From assembly GCF_023053635.1 (NCBI RefSeq), contig NC_086182.1, forward strand, positions 4,055,001 to 4,119,000: a DNA stretch of 64,000 nt, given 5' to 3'. Positions 10,901 to 22,900 of this stretch are shown one piece after another (the stretch's first letter is position 1; each line of letters starts with the position of its first letter). This stretch comes from Elgaria multicarinata webbii (lineage: Eukaryota > Chordata > Lepidosauria > Squamata > Anguidae). Both the position numbers and the translations under genes were made by a program. The notes beneath the pieces were generated by a model, which was given only the letters and a program-made list of their open reading frames with translations, was not told where the DNA came from and made no database searches.

Positions 10901-13900
10901 TGTATGGCGCTTGATCTCGTTACAAACACGGCAGAAACTGTGCTGATTTATTAGTGTGTTCCCCCATTAGTACGTGGCGCAGAGCGGTAAAGCAGCAGTT
11001 TCTGCAGCTGAAACTCTCCCCACGGCCTGAGTTCGATCCCAGCAGAAGCTGGTTTCAGGCAGCCGGCTCGGATCGACTCAGCCTTCCATCCTTCCGAGGT
11101 CGGTAAAATGAGTACCCAGTTAGCTGGGGGAAAGGTAATAACAGCCGGGGAAGGCAACGGCAAACCACCCTGCTATAAGGCCTGCAAAGAAAACATCAAT
11201 GAAAGCTGGCGTTCCCCCAAGAGTCAGTAATGACTCAGTGCTTGCACGAGAGGTTGCTTTCCTTTCCCTTTCCCCCCAGAGCAACAACTGCATTTTGAAA
11301 CTAATATGACTCACCCACAAAAAGGGCTCTACCGTAAATCCTCCTCAAGTGAATAATTCCTAGTGCCCCGCTGAGGATCAGATGATAGGAATGAGGGGTA
11401 GAGATGTACGTCATCAGTATGCTGATGATACCTCAGTCCAAAACCCCAATGTTCTTGTCCAGCAGTTTCACATAGGTGCGAAAAACCACTGGAGCCAAAA
11501 TGGAACCCAACTGGCACTCCAGAATGCTTATTCATTTCCAAGCACACTTCAAAGTACTAGTTATGACCTATAAAGCCCTATAGCTGTTGCAGCCAGGGTA
11601 CTCAAAGGACTGCTTTCTTCTGTAGGAATCTGCACAAAGGTCCTGCCAGTCTGAGGTAAAATTAGCAGTGTCATGAGACAAGACCCTTTTTGATAGCTTC
11701 CCCAATATTATCAAATTCCCATCTTTGTTTTGTGAGGCCTTTGGCTTAAAGTGATTTTTTAAAAAATCTTTCATTTGCTGTTGAAAAGTTTTTGCTGCAA
11801 CTCCCCCCGCCCACCGCTTTGCTTTATTTATCTTTCAACACATTTACTGCTATATGCATGGATTTTAAAAAAAAATTATATTGATGGTTTTATTATGTAA
11901 GCATTTTGAAGGTCTTTCCTGGAGAAAGGCAGTCTAAAAATATTAATGTCAGTTAATTAAATTTACACCACCCTGAGCTCTATAGAGGATGTGTTGGCTA
12001 CAAATATAATACATATATGTCTAAAATCATGCTTCTGCAAGCATGTACATGCACACACACATTCATACTCACACTCATATCCATGTTTAAAGACTCAATG
12101 AGACACTCACTGTTTGGCAGAGGCTTCTGTTCTCTCCTCTGGAGGTTAGCGGTCTTTGTACAGCATCCCAGCCAACTGAGCTGCGTGCCACCGGGGCCTT
12201 CTTGGAATCACTCTTCTGGAGAGGTGGAGATGGAACCACATCTCTGGAGACAGGAAAGAGTTTTGCATGGTCACTGATCATCACCGTCATCACTTTCTGG
12301 ATCTGGGGAGTACCTGCAGGAGAAAAAAAGAGTTAGTCTAAGAGTCTGTAACTGGCCCAAAACCCCGCAGTGAGCATCATGGCTGAGTAGGGACTAGGAC
12401 CCAGATCTCCTGAATCCTAATTCAACCACTACACCACACTGGATTATTTATAAGCTACTAGTGAACAAACCCAGGTTTGCATGGGTGGAAATAGCTGTTT
12501 GATACAACAAAGTCTTAAGAACATAAGAATATAAGAAGTGCCCTGCTGGATCAGACCAAGGGTCCATCTAGTCCAGCACTCTGTGGCCAACCAGCCATCA
12601 GCCAGGGATGAACAAGCAGGACATGGTGCAACAGCACCCTCTCACCCATGTTCACCAGCAACTGGCGCAAATAGGCTTACTGCCTCGAATACTGGAGATA
12701 GCACACATCTCTAGTAGCCATTGATAGCCTTCAAGCAACGTTACGCATCACACCTCTCATAATAGTCACAGGGTCCTCCATCTTTGGGCGGATGAGGTTC
12801 ACGCCAAATACTGTTGCCAGGTTCTCCACGCTCATTTTGTTGGTGGTTGAACTCTGCTGGACTTCATACAGGAACCTGCCAGAATCCAAGGGCAAAGAAT
12901 GAAAATGGAGGAACTGCCACCAGTTGTAGGTCCATAGTTCTCAAAAACTCTCTGCTATAGTGATGTACTTGCTGTCCTTGCCCCAACCTTCATGCATCCA
13001 AGTCCCCTCTTCAAAAACTGGGTGTACAAATTGAGTGATGAATATCTATGAGAGTTGGGATGTGTACATCATGTGCAGGCCCTCACAGAGGCAGCACCTT
13101 AAACACATGATGTTCCAGGATTCAGGTTCCCTCCCCAACTACCCCAATGACTTCACCCAACACATTCACTTAATGCATTAATTGCCATTCACATAATGCT
13201 CATGTGTTCACCCAGCACATCGACTTTATAAACCGAGATTAAATCTGCACAGAACTTGAAGGAACTATTTCCATATGTGCTTGTCTGCTGCATATCTGTC
13301 ATCGAACTCTAGGCCTTTTGCAAAGGATTCTGGTACATGCTCTCGGGTATACACTACCTTCATAGAAGGCATTAACTGGGCCTGCTGGTCCTTCACTATC
13401 AACCTGCATGAACTGAGAGTGTGACCTTGAAGATACTCAATAACACTCCCTCATGGCTGCCCACATCAGGGGTAGGACCATAATGGTGGGTAAGTAGTCG
13501 TCTTGGGAAGCTTGTCTGCTATTACCAATCTAATTATGAAGCAACCCCTGATAGCATTCTGTGGAACCCCAGGATTTTCTGGAATGCAGCTTGAACGCAA
13601 TCACAACAGGCAACGTGGAGCTCTATAATATGCCAAACACTGTTCTTAACTGTAAAGCTGTGGAACCAGCTACCTAGGGAGGTTGTGGGCTCTCCCACAT
13701 TAGAGGCCTTCAAGAGGCAGCTGGACAGCCATCTGCATTAAGATGGATTCCTGCATTGAGCAGGGGGTTGGACTCGATGGCCTTAGAGGCCCCTTCCAAC
13801 TCTACTATTCTATGATTCTCAGCCTTGGGAAATGTTCTAGGGGAAAGGGGATACGGAAAGCCCAAGGGGGTGGGCAAAGTATGTTGCCACTTCCATTCCA

Positions 13901-16900
13901 AGCCCCCACCCCAGCTTTCCCTCTTCAACAATCAGTCATTATTCGGTGCCCAGAGAGCATGCTTAGTGCTCATTGAGATGTTTTCCGTGTTTCCTAACTC
14001 TAAGGGAGGTTTTCTGTAAAGACTTTTCATTCTTTTGCAGACTTTGGGTTTCCCTGAGTCTGCTGATACCTCCCTCTTGAGCATGGGTGATGCCATTTTG
14101 GCTGCATACAGGAAATAGAGGGAACTATGCAGTGGTGTAGTGATACATTTTGAAGTGCACGTGCTCATGGGAACACTCTCAATAACTATGTCCCAAAGCA
14201 GAATTCAAAAATGAAGGCAGCTGAGTTGATCTGTGTGTGTGTGTGTGTGCATGTGTGCCTTTTGTAGATCATACAAGACCAAGCCCCTGCCCAAATACTT
14301 TGCATTACAATAGGGATAGCTCACAAAAATGGGTACTTGGCAGATTACTTGATTAATTAAATTTCTTTACTGCCTAATCACTGTAGTTCTCTGAGCAGTT
14401 CATGACAATTATCGTTCCTGCTAATCAAAAGGTAACAGTGCTTTGACTCTGTGAGCCCTGTGAACCAGTACTAGGGTTGGCCGGCCATTGAAAATCTGTC
14501 CCTTTTGGGGCTCAATGGTTTCCCGCTGCCCACCTGGCCTTCATCTGTGAGCTGCAAACCCAAGCCAGGGAACTTTTTGCAGTTCTCTTCCTTCTCATCG
14601 ATAGAAATGTGCGCAAAAGGCCAGAATTTGCTCAAATTGTGCGAATTGCACCCACAATTTATGCAACTTTTTATTGAGAAGAAAAACCACACAAACCAGA
14701 AAATCCGTGAGTTGGCTGGACTCCCTGCAGCTTGGGTCGGGCCAGCTCACAGAGAAGCAAGCCAAAGTCTGGGGGTGGATGGATTCTACCAACATCTGTA
14801 GCCACTACACAGCTGGAATTATGTTGGCAGAGTCTTGCCACTGCACGATGCAGATGCCACAAATCAGAATAGCAATGGACACACCCTAATTCTCTACCAG
14901 GAGGGCAGTTTTGAACTTGGCAATGTTTCTGTTCTCCAGTTTAAAATGGTGAGCTCCTAATGCATCAATGAAGAACCTACCGGCAGATGTAACTGAGAAG
15001 GTTATAACTGTCTCGGGGTAAGAGAGCCAACTGCTTTACTAGCTGCTGATGACCCTAGAAGAATATAAAGATGGCTTTTCAATTGTCACAAACATTTCTT
15101 GCTAGCATAAAACTCCATCAACATCTGCATTATGACATTGGGGGCATTTTAAAACCAAAAACGTCTGGCAAATGGAAACCAGAGAAGTTGCACTGAGTGG
15201 TGCATTTATAGACAGAGAAACTTGGCACTCTAGCGTTAGACCATAAGTCACCTGTTAACCTTCACTATTTATTTATTACATTTTTATCCCACCTTTTTTC
15301 CTCCAAGGAACCCAATACATAATCCTCCTCCTCCTGTCCATTTTATCCTTATAACAACAACCCTGTGAGGTAGTTTGGACTGAAAGTCTGCGACTGGCCC
15401 AAAGTAACCCAGGGAGCTTCCATGGCTGAGTAGGGACTAGAACCCGGATCTCCCAACTCCCAGTCCAACACTCTAACCACTGCACCACACTGTCTCTCTC
15501 TGCTAGGGCTAGCCTTGCTCCTTCGAATATTTTCAGAGTGGGGATCTCTGGTGGAGCTTATGAAGGGAGCCTCCCCTCCAAAATGTTCCAAGGGGTCTGA
15601 CCAGGCCAGAGCTCAATTCGTGGTTAAAACAAAGCAAGTGCAGAAACTAGCAGTTCATGGACAGAAGCAAAAAGAGAGGCAAAACCTCAAAATAGTACTG
15701 GAAATAAATGCCTGATATGCTTCGGTAAAGACCTTCAGGGGCATAAGAATACCGTTTTTGGATTAAGACAATGTTTATTGGAGGATAATTATTACTGAAG
15801 TTTGAACAAAACTCTTTGGAAAAAGAAGGGGACTCCACTCTTTCGATTTGAAGTTTGCAACTTCAAGGGAGCTTCCTTTGGAATGCAGAAAGCAGCTTCA
15901 AAGCGACCATTTTTGTCAGGGAGAAAAAGAGTTAAACGCCTCCTCTCCCACATCTATGGTGCTGAGGTTGCTCAGCCTTCCCCACGGACTGCTGTGATTG
16001 GGGCGGGGGGAACCCACACTCCCTTTGCTTTTAGAGAGGGTATGAAGACACATCTTTATGATTTAGCCTTTTCAATTTCATAGTCAATAACTTAATGTTT
16101 TCTTGTTTTAAAGACCCAATACAGGAGGCAGCAGCTGAAAATATCGAACAAAAATGATGCACACAACTAACTGCTAGGCACATAACAAATTGAAGAATTG
16201 GAGGGGGAGGGTGGTTTTTATCCTATATATATATACTATGATAGAAAAACATCTATACAAGTTGTTTAACATAGCTTGAACAGGCTGCACTAGCTGAATA
16301 GAAATGTTTTTTATAAACAGAACAAATGATCAAATAACGAGCTACAGGCCTCCGGTTCTTTTAACCTGTTTTGCAAAATGCTTCTTCAGAGTATTTCAAC
16401 TGTTAGCACCATCACAAAGCTGCTGCTGTGGGTGAATGGAAGGACGTTAGAATCCATTTCTCAATTCCAAAATGACATATTTAGTCCTTCAAACATAGGT
16501 TCACTTAAAGTCCGGGCCGAAAAATGCAAAGCTTCAGAAGTGGAGAGTTCCTAAGAAGCTGCTTGTATCTCGTTGTTTGATCCTTTGTTCTGTTTGTAAA
16601 AACTTTTCTATTCGGCTATTGCAGCCTTTTCAATCTATGTTAAACAACTTGTATACATATTTTTCTATTATTGTTTAAAGTTCTGCTTTTTATTGTTTTA
16701 GATTGTTGTGTACCACCTTTGTGGCTTTTTAGCAAATAAGGCAGTGTGTAAATGTTAACAAACAACAATAATAACATACATCTTTGGAGAATTTTGCATC
16801 TCGTTTGGCCCTCAGGCAAATAATAACGGATGTTATTGAATACCTTTTTTTCATCAGCATTCAGAAGCTGGCCACACAAGAGGAAGCCCTCATACTGTGT

Positions 16901-19900
16901 CCAAGGTATGACTGGTTCAGGAAGTTCCCTGAGGTAAAGTTTAAATAAGGAAGCCACAGTGTGTACATCTGTATCTCTGTAATGGAAGAGGGTGGAATAG
17001 GTATGTACTTGGTATAAAAACAAGTTAAACAAATCAGATGGATAACAGGAATCGTAATTCAATTCTCTCCACCCTGCTGCCAGTCGTCAGATTAAATGAG
17101 TGCTGGGAAATGGGGACATGTAACTTTGGGTTTTGTTTTAAGGAATTCCAAAAGTAGGCTGTAGTTAGTTTAGAACATTAAGAACACTTTTGTTCTAATG
17201 CGTGCAGAGGGGAGTTCCTGCACAACTGTTGTGTTGCATGTTGTGTGGAGGGCTCCATGGAGTTTTCCACTGAGTTGACTTTCCACACTGGCTACAGAGT
17301 TCCCTGGCAAAAGTGGCAAAATGAGTGAGTGCTACTCTAGGAGAGCCACTGGGATTGCTTTTTTACAGCAATGGTGATGGGATACCATTGGGAGAATAAA
17401 TCAAACATCGCAATGGATTTTACTCAACTCCATGGTAGCCCACAGTCACACAACGGTGGAGTTAGAACATGTTGTGTGGGGAGGACCCCCTAGAAATTTA
17501 ACCATTGAGTGGCGTTTTCACACTGCGTTGACTAATGTGTCGTCTGAACTGAGCCATATCCATAGCTTCTATTGTTCAGGAGGACACCATAGCTCCGTGG
17601 TGGAGCCTCTGTTTTGCATTCAGAAGACCCAGGTTCAATCCTCAGCATTTCCAGTTAACTAATTTAGGCAGGTACATGATGAGGAAGTCTCCTCTCTTGC
17701 CTGAGACCTGAGGGAATCACTGACAGAGTAGTTATAACATGGCTAGATAAACATATATCCACAACATACTAACCACACTCAACGGTGATTGAGTGTGGGT
17801 TGTCTGAACGCAGCCAGGCAGGCCTGTTAACCATGCAGCGTGGCTTATATTCTTGAACAAACCACCTTAAAAATCCATGGTATGTTGTTCAGGGTGATTA
17901 ACAAGCCACACTGCATGTTTAACAAGCCAGCCTTGTGGCATTCAGACAACACACAAACCCATGATTCAACAAACAACCCATGGTTCAAAACAACCCACAC
18001 TCAGCCACAATGTTCACATGTTGTGTGAACAGCCCCATAGCCAAGTACAAGGTAGCTTCCAATGTTACTTTACCTTTGAACTGTTGATTTTTGAAAAGGC
18101 TGAGTGAAAAGAAGAGGCAATTTTGAAAAGTGGCCCTCTCCTTTCCAGCAAAAGGAATGGAGGTTTCACCTAACCAGGAAGCAGTGGCCTGAATTGGCTT
18201 CATTTGCCCTCAACATCCTGATAGGATTATTTCTTTGGGAAGCACTGCCCTAATTCTAAATTAGCTTTGCATGCTTTCAGATAAGGTTGTGACATCCATT
18301 TCATTTCATTCCATAACCCCTGATTAGCTCTTAGTGGGGGGGAAAGCAAAGAGTCTAACTAGAGGCCTCAAAGGTACAGGATGTTTCAGGAAAATGTTTC
18401 AGGTGCCCCCTGTGGCGTTACACCCCACAAGTCAATTCCAAATGTATGTCTGCAGTTTATAAGTCTGTGGTTTTTAGAATGTTGGCCTGAGTGGGCAGAG
18501 TTAGAATGTCTTGGGAGGGGGGAGGAATTATAAGGGAAGGACAGAGGGGATTGGGAGATCTTTTCAGGGGGATTTGTTCAAGTCTGTAGTGCTCTCTGTG
18601 TTTAGGGTACTTAAGTTCTGGGAAATTTGAGGGTCAGTGTAAAGAGTAGTGTCTTTAGAGTGTGGTGTGCACGTAGTGGATGTATATCAATCAATACTGA
18701 GAATAAAGAAAGTTCAAGAGTGATTGTGTGAGAAAAAGGAAAGCGCATATGTGAATGGGTGACAGGATTGTATGAAAGGTTTCAAAAAGGTTTTTAAATG
18801 TTGTTAGTTGAAACAAAGCTTGTGAACTTTTAAAAATAAATTTTGATTGTTTTGTTTTTAAACTACCACAAAAATCCCACGTGTCTGTTTGGCATTTATC
18901 ATCTTTACACATTTAACACCGACTCTGACAATCATTCACCTCAGCAGATGTAACTCACAGCACATTATTATATATATTAAAATCCTTCTCCATTTTAAAC
19001 CCCTTTCTCCACATAGTTTGGAGGAAGGTGGTTCTTATCCCTTGCCTCAGGCGTATCAAGCGGTGGTGCTTGGTTTGAGCAGGGAGCAGCCGCGGCCGGG
19101 TCTGGTGTTCAGAGCCTGTGTCGCCCCCCCACCCACCCAAAATATTTGATGCAGACATTTGAGAAACATAGCTATAGTTTTGAAGTGCCTTTGATTATTT
19201 TAAATGTAAATAATTCAGAGATCATAATGTATTCTTCCAAATTGGTTGATATGACCCTCATTGAAATGGCCAAGCTAAAGTAACAAGTTATTGGGTTATA
19301 GAGTATCACCCTGTGTAGTAGCTGCTTCCATTTAGCTTGAACTGGCTTCACTGGATTAAAGATATTCAAGCAATACAAGACCATTCAAGTTCTTTAGCCC
19401 ATGTTGCAGGGGAGATTTGGACCTTAAGAAGCATCTTCCTACATCTAAAAAGAAGGCTTCCATCTATGTGGTCCAAGATGCGTGATAATCAGTAACCCCA
19501 GTGGTTCATATGTTCCAGTATTGGTTACAAGTGGAAACGGGAGAAAGTAACAAGAGCAGCCTTCCGCAACTGGTGCACTCGAGATACATTGGACTACACA
19601 TAGGCCTGGGCAAAGGCCATGCTGGCTTGGGATGCTGTGATGATGTCCAACACGTCTTGAGGTCTCCAAGTTGGAGAAGCTTAACTAGAGACATCAAGGG
19701 GTTCAACCTGCCACCTCCTGTTATATACCCGAGAAATAGACCACCTACTGGTCAAAGGAGGGCCTCTCTCCAGCGTCAAATGCATCCCGCAGTTGCTTCA
19801 CTAGATTGTCTTGGCCAGGGAGCCGGAAGATCCCCTCTTCATTCAGGCCATGCTTCTTTATGAACTCTACACATTTCTCAACCAATATAGGGACTTGATG

Positions 19901-22900
19901 CTGCCCAAATTTCTGTTCATATACCATGGTCTCCACCAGCTGTTGGCCAAAAACCACTGGATAAAAGAGAGAGAGAGAGAGAGGAAAAAGAAGGAAATGT
20001 GGGTTCTCAAATGGTCACAGTTTAGGACTGAGCTATTCAAGCTTAGTTTTGCTTTATACATCACCACCAATGAAGACTCAAGTCCTGACCTGAAACTCTA
20101 CTGATTTAAAACTATTACAATACTAATACTAAGAATGAAATAACAAACAAGTACACATTTTTAAAAGTACTTAGCTTTCAAGTGTTCAGAGTTTACATAT
20201 AATTCTTAGTAAACTTCACACCAACCCTGTAAGGTAGGCTAAACAGCATCCCCATGTTGCAAATGGGAGAACAGCAGCTTGGCCAAGAAGGCCACCCATT
20301 GAGTCTACGGCAGAGTCAAGACTCCCTGGCTCAGAACCCCGTCTCTTTGCTACAGTGCGCAGCTCTGCCAGTTCGCTTCTATGCTTTAGGGACCAAGGCT
20401 TTTAAACAGCTCTTAGTACTTGGCAAGAATATTCCTGTTGTATGATACACAGAGAGCTCTTGATGTATTTCCCTGCATTGCTGCACCATTAGAACTGAGG
20501 TCCCACACGCTAAAGGGTTTTTTTGGTGGGGGGCGGGCGGCTGCAATTGGTAAGAATGGCTAGGTGAAGATTAGACAAAATGAAACCCACTCTGGAGCAT
20601 CTTACCCTGTACCCATAGTTTCTAAAAGGGTGGTGTTTTAAGGCGACGGCAGTACCTTTCCTCTGGAGCAAGGGTTTTTTCTTCCTGAAATCCCAGCAAA
20701 AGAACATCCCTAGAGCTGGAAAGCAGTAACTCAACTCCCAGCCCTTCATCTGGAGCCCAGGCAATAAAATGACAGCAGGGAAATCCAAGCGTCAAGCAGC
20801 TCCTGGAACACGAACAGAACCAGACTCCGGCGCTGCCCTTCTGCGACTCTGAGCGGCTCGCCTTTGCTGCCTTTGCTTCCCGGTCCTTGGGACAGCCTCG
20901 CCGCCTCTTCCCTTTCCAAATCAGCACAACATCCACACAGCCTTCCCCTGGGGAGCCTCAAGGACCTGCCGGTGGCTGCCATTCCGAGGTCTGTTAGGGT
21001 TTTGCTTCTGGCTTTTCCATCGTGGCGGGGTGGGTGGGATTGGATGGTTTATAGAGAGCTCTTTGGCTTTTAAAGGACCCTCATAAACCTGTCATTGTAG
21101 ATAGCGAATGGCTCCTTTCCTCCCTTATTACTTCAGTGTCTGACTTCTTTTAATAGGATGGAAGTTGATCAGGAAAAAAGCTGCCCCTTCCACCCCATGC
21201 CTACCTTCCTTCTGGCACCCAGCAAACAAAAGAGGTGATCATTACCACCACCCCTTTGCCATGTGCCAGTGAAAGTCGGCGTACAGCCCGGGATCACGCC
21301 CCACGCTCTGTCAAGAAATGACTGCCCAGCCTGCAGAGGGGAACGTTTGCAACCGGCCTCTGTGGGGCCAAAGTCTAAAGCACTTTCAAAATGAACGAGT
21401 TCTGTGGCTGAGAGGCCGTGAGTCCAAACCCCACCGGAACACGGCGGTTATTCTCTGCCGGGTGAAATCCAGGAGTCTGAATCTTGCACTTCAAGGTCCA
21501 TAAGAAACAGTAACTGATAGATGGTCTCTGAATGGGCTCTTCATAACATAGCTGGGGGGGGGGAGCCTGGCCAGCTGCCAGTATCAGGCACGTGCGTCTC
21601 TGTGCCATCACATCAAAGACCCCCTTGTATGAGCCACTGAGACGGCCTCTTGTTGCCAACACCAGATTCACGTTAAACGGGACGCTTTTTCTCAGACGCC
21701 GCCTTGGAGGCAGTGGACTGGGAGTGTGGCCTGTACTGACTGTGCCCGCATGCATGACAGGAACAAGCCACTGGCATCCCAACGGCTAAGTCCACGGTTC
21801 ACTCCCACCCTGCACGGGCTTCCCATTTGGCAACCAGGATGATCAGGGGGTCTGGAAACAAAGCCCTATGAGGAGAGACTGAAAGAACTGGGCCTGTTTA
21901 GCCTGGAGAAGAGAAGATTGAGGGGAGACATGATAGCACTCTTCAAGTGCTTGAAAGGTTGCCACACAGAGGAGGGCCAGGATCTCTTCTCGATCCTCCC
22001 AGAGTGCAGGACACGGAATAGCGGGCTCAAGTTAAAGGAAGCCAGATTCCGGCTGGACATCAGAAAAAACTTCCTGACTGTTAGAGCAGTACGACAATGG
22101 AACCAGTTACCTAGGGAGGCTGCGGGCTCTCCCACACCAGAGTCCTTCAAGAGGCAGCTGGACAACCATTTGTCAGGGATGCTTTAGGGTGGATTCCTGC
22201 ATTGAGCAGGGGGTTGGACTCGATGGCCTTGTAGGCCCCTTCCAACTCTGCTATTCGATGATTCTATGGCCCCTAGCTAAGCCCCAACTACCAGAGACTG
22301 CCCCTCCTTGTGAACACAAGGGGCAGAAAATCAAGGTAAGGCTCCTTAACCCCCCTCCCTCCCTCCCTCCACAGAGCCAACAGCAAGGCTGGCTCCAGCA
22401 CGCCTCTCCTCTTACGCCCTTCAGCTGGCTGCTGACTTTCATTCAAGAGCCAGGGCACAGGAAAATGAGGTGTGGGGGACACCATTAAAAAGAAAAAAAG
22501 AAAGAGGAGGCATCTAACAGCATCTCAAACAGGGAGGGAGGGGGGAAAGGGCCGTTTGTTGCCCACGCCTGGACTGAGAGCACCCGGGGGAGTTCTTTTG
22601 TTGCTGTTAGTCCCAAGGCGGGGTGGGTGAGTGGGTAAAAACAACAACTGTGCATGTGTCATTTTGGCTCCTGGGGAAGGCACAGGCAAAGCCAATGACA
22701 CTACAGCCTCTCAATCCTAATAACGGCCCCTATTAAAAGGACTAGCCTTCTCTGGGTGGGGGGGAGGGGACATACCTCAATGGCAGAGCCCCTTCTTTGC
22801 ATGCAGAAGGTCCCAGGTTCAATCCTCAGCATCTCCAGGTAGGGCTGGAAAAACTCCTGCCTGAAACCCTGAAGAGCCGTTGCTGCCAGTCAGTGTCAAT

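Larger units (their letters stand above)
6889..12110 (-). other. ARHGAP25: ARHGAP25 intron 9
   Basis: Phase-0 intron of 5.2 kb packed with repeats: A-rich sequence 6960-7340, CR1 pieces, the GC-rich foldback, a TA-flanked palindrome, a tRNA-type SINE and an L2 tail, all listed separately. Nothing recognised at 10260-10960 beyond purine/pyrimidine-rich sequence. Confidence 0.85.
12314..12753 (-). other. ARHGAP25: ARHGAP25 intron 8
   Basis: Shortest intron, 440 bp, phase 1. Almost all of it is two antisense retroposon pieces: a SINE (12330-12450) and an older CR1 tail (12512-12735), leaving little unique sequence beside either splice site. Confidence 0.85.
12876..14980 (-). other. ARHGAP25: ARHGAP25 intron 7
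   Basis: Phase-2 intron of 2.1 kb. 12890-13640 looks unique. CR1 at 13646-13817 and a dispersed repeat at 14125-14325 follow. Nothing firm at 14330-14980 beyond possible diverged repeat at 14580-14720. Confidence 0.8.
16977..19748 (-). other. ARHGAP25: ARHGAP25 intron 5
   Basis: Phase-2 intron of 2.8 kb. Holds palindromic repeats 17420-18040 with a SINE inside, and a candidate solo LTR 18385-18917. 18920-19745 has nothing recognised apart from a C run at 19123. Confidence 0.8.

Noticed and set aside
10968-11265. Possible true tRNA gene
   Set aside because: Box A and B words are present, but no cloverleaf closes and the downstream text is a SINE body.
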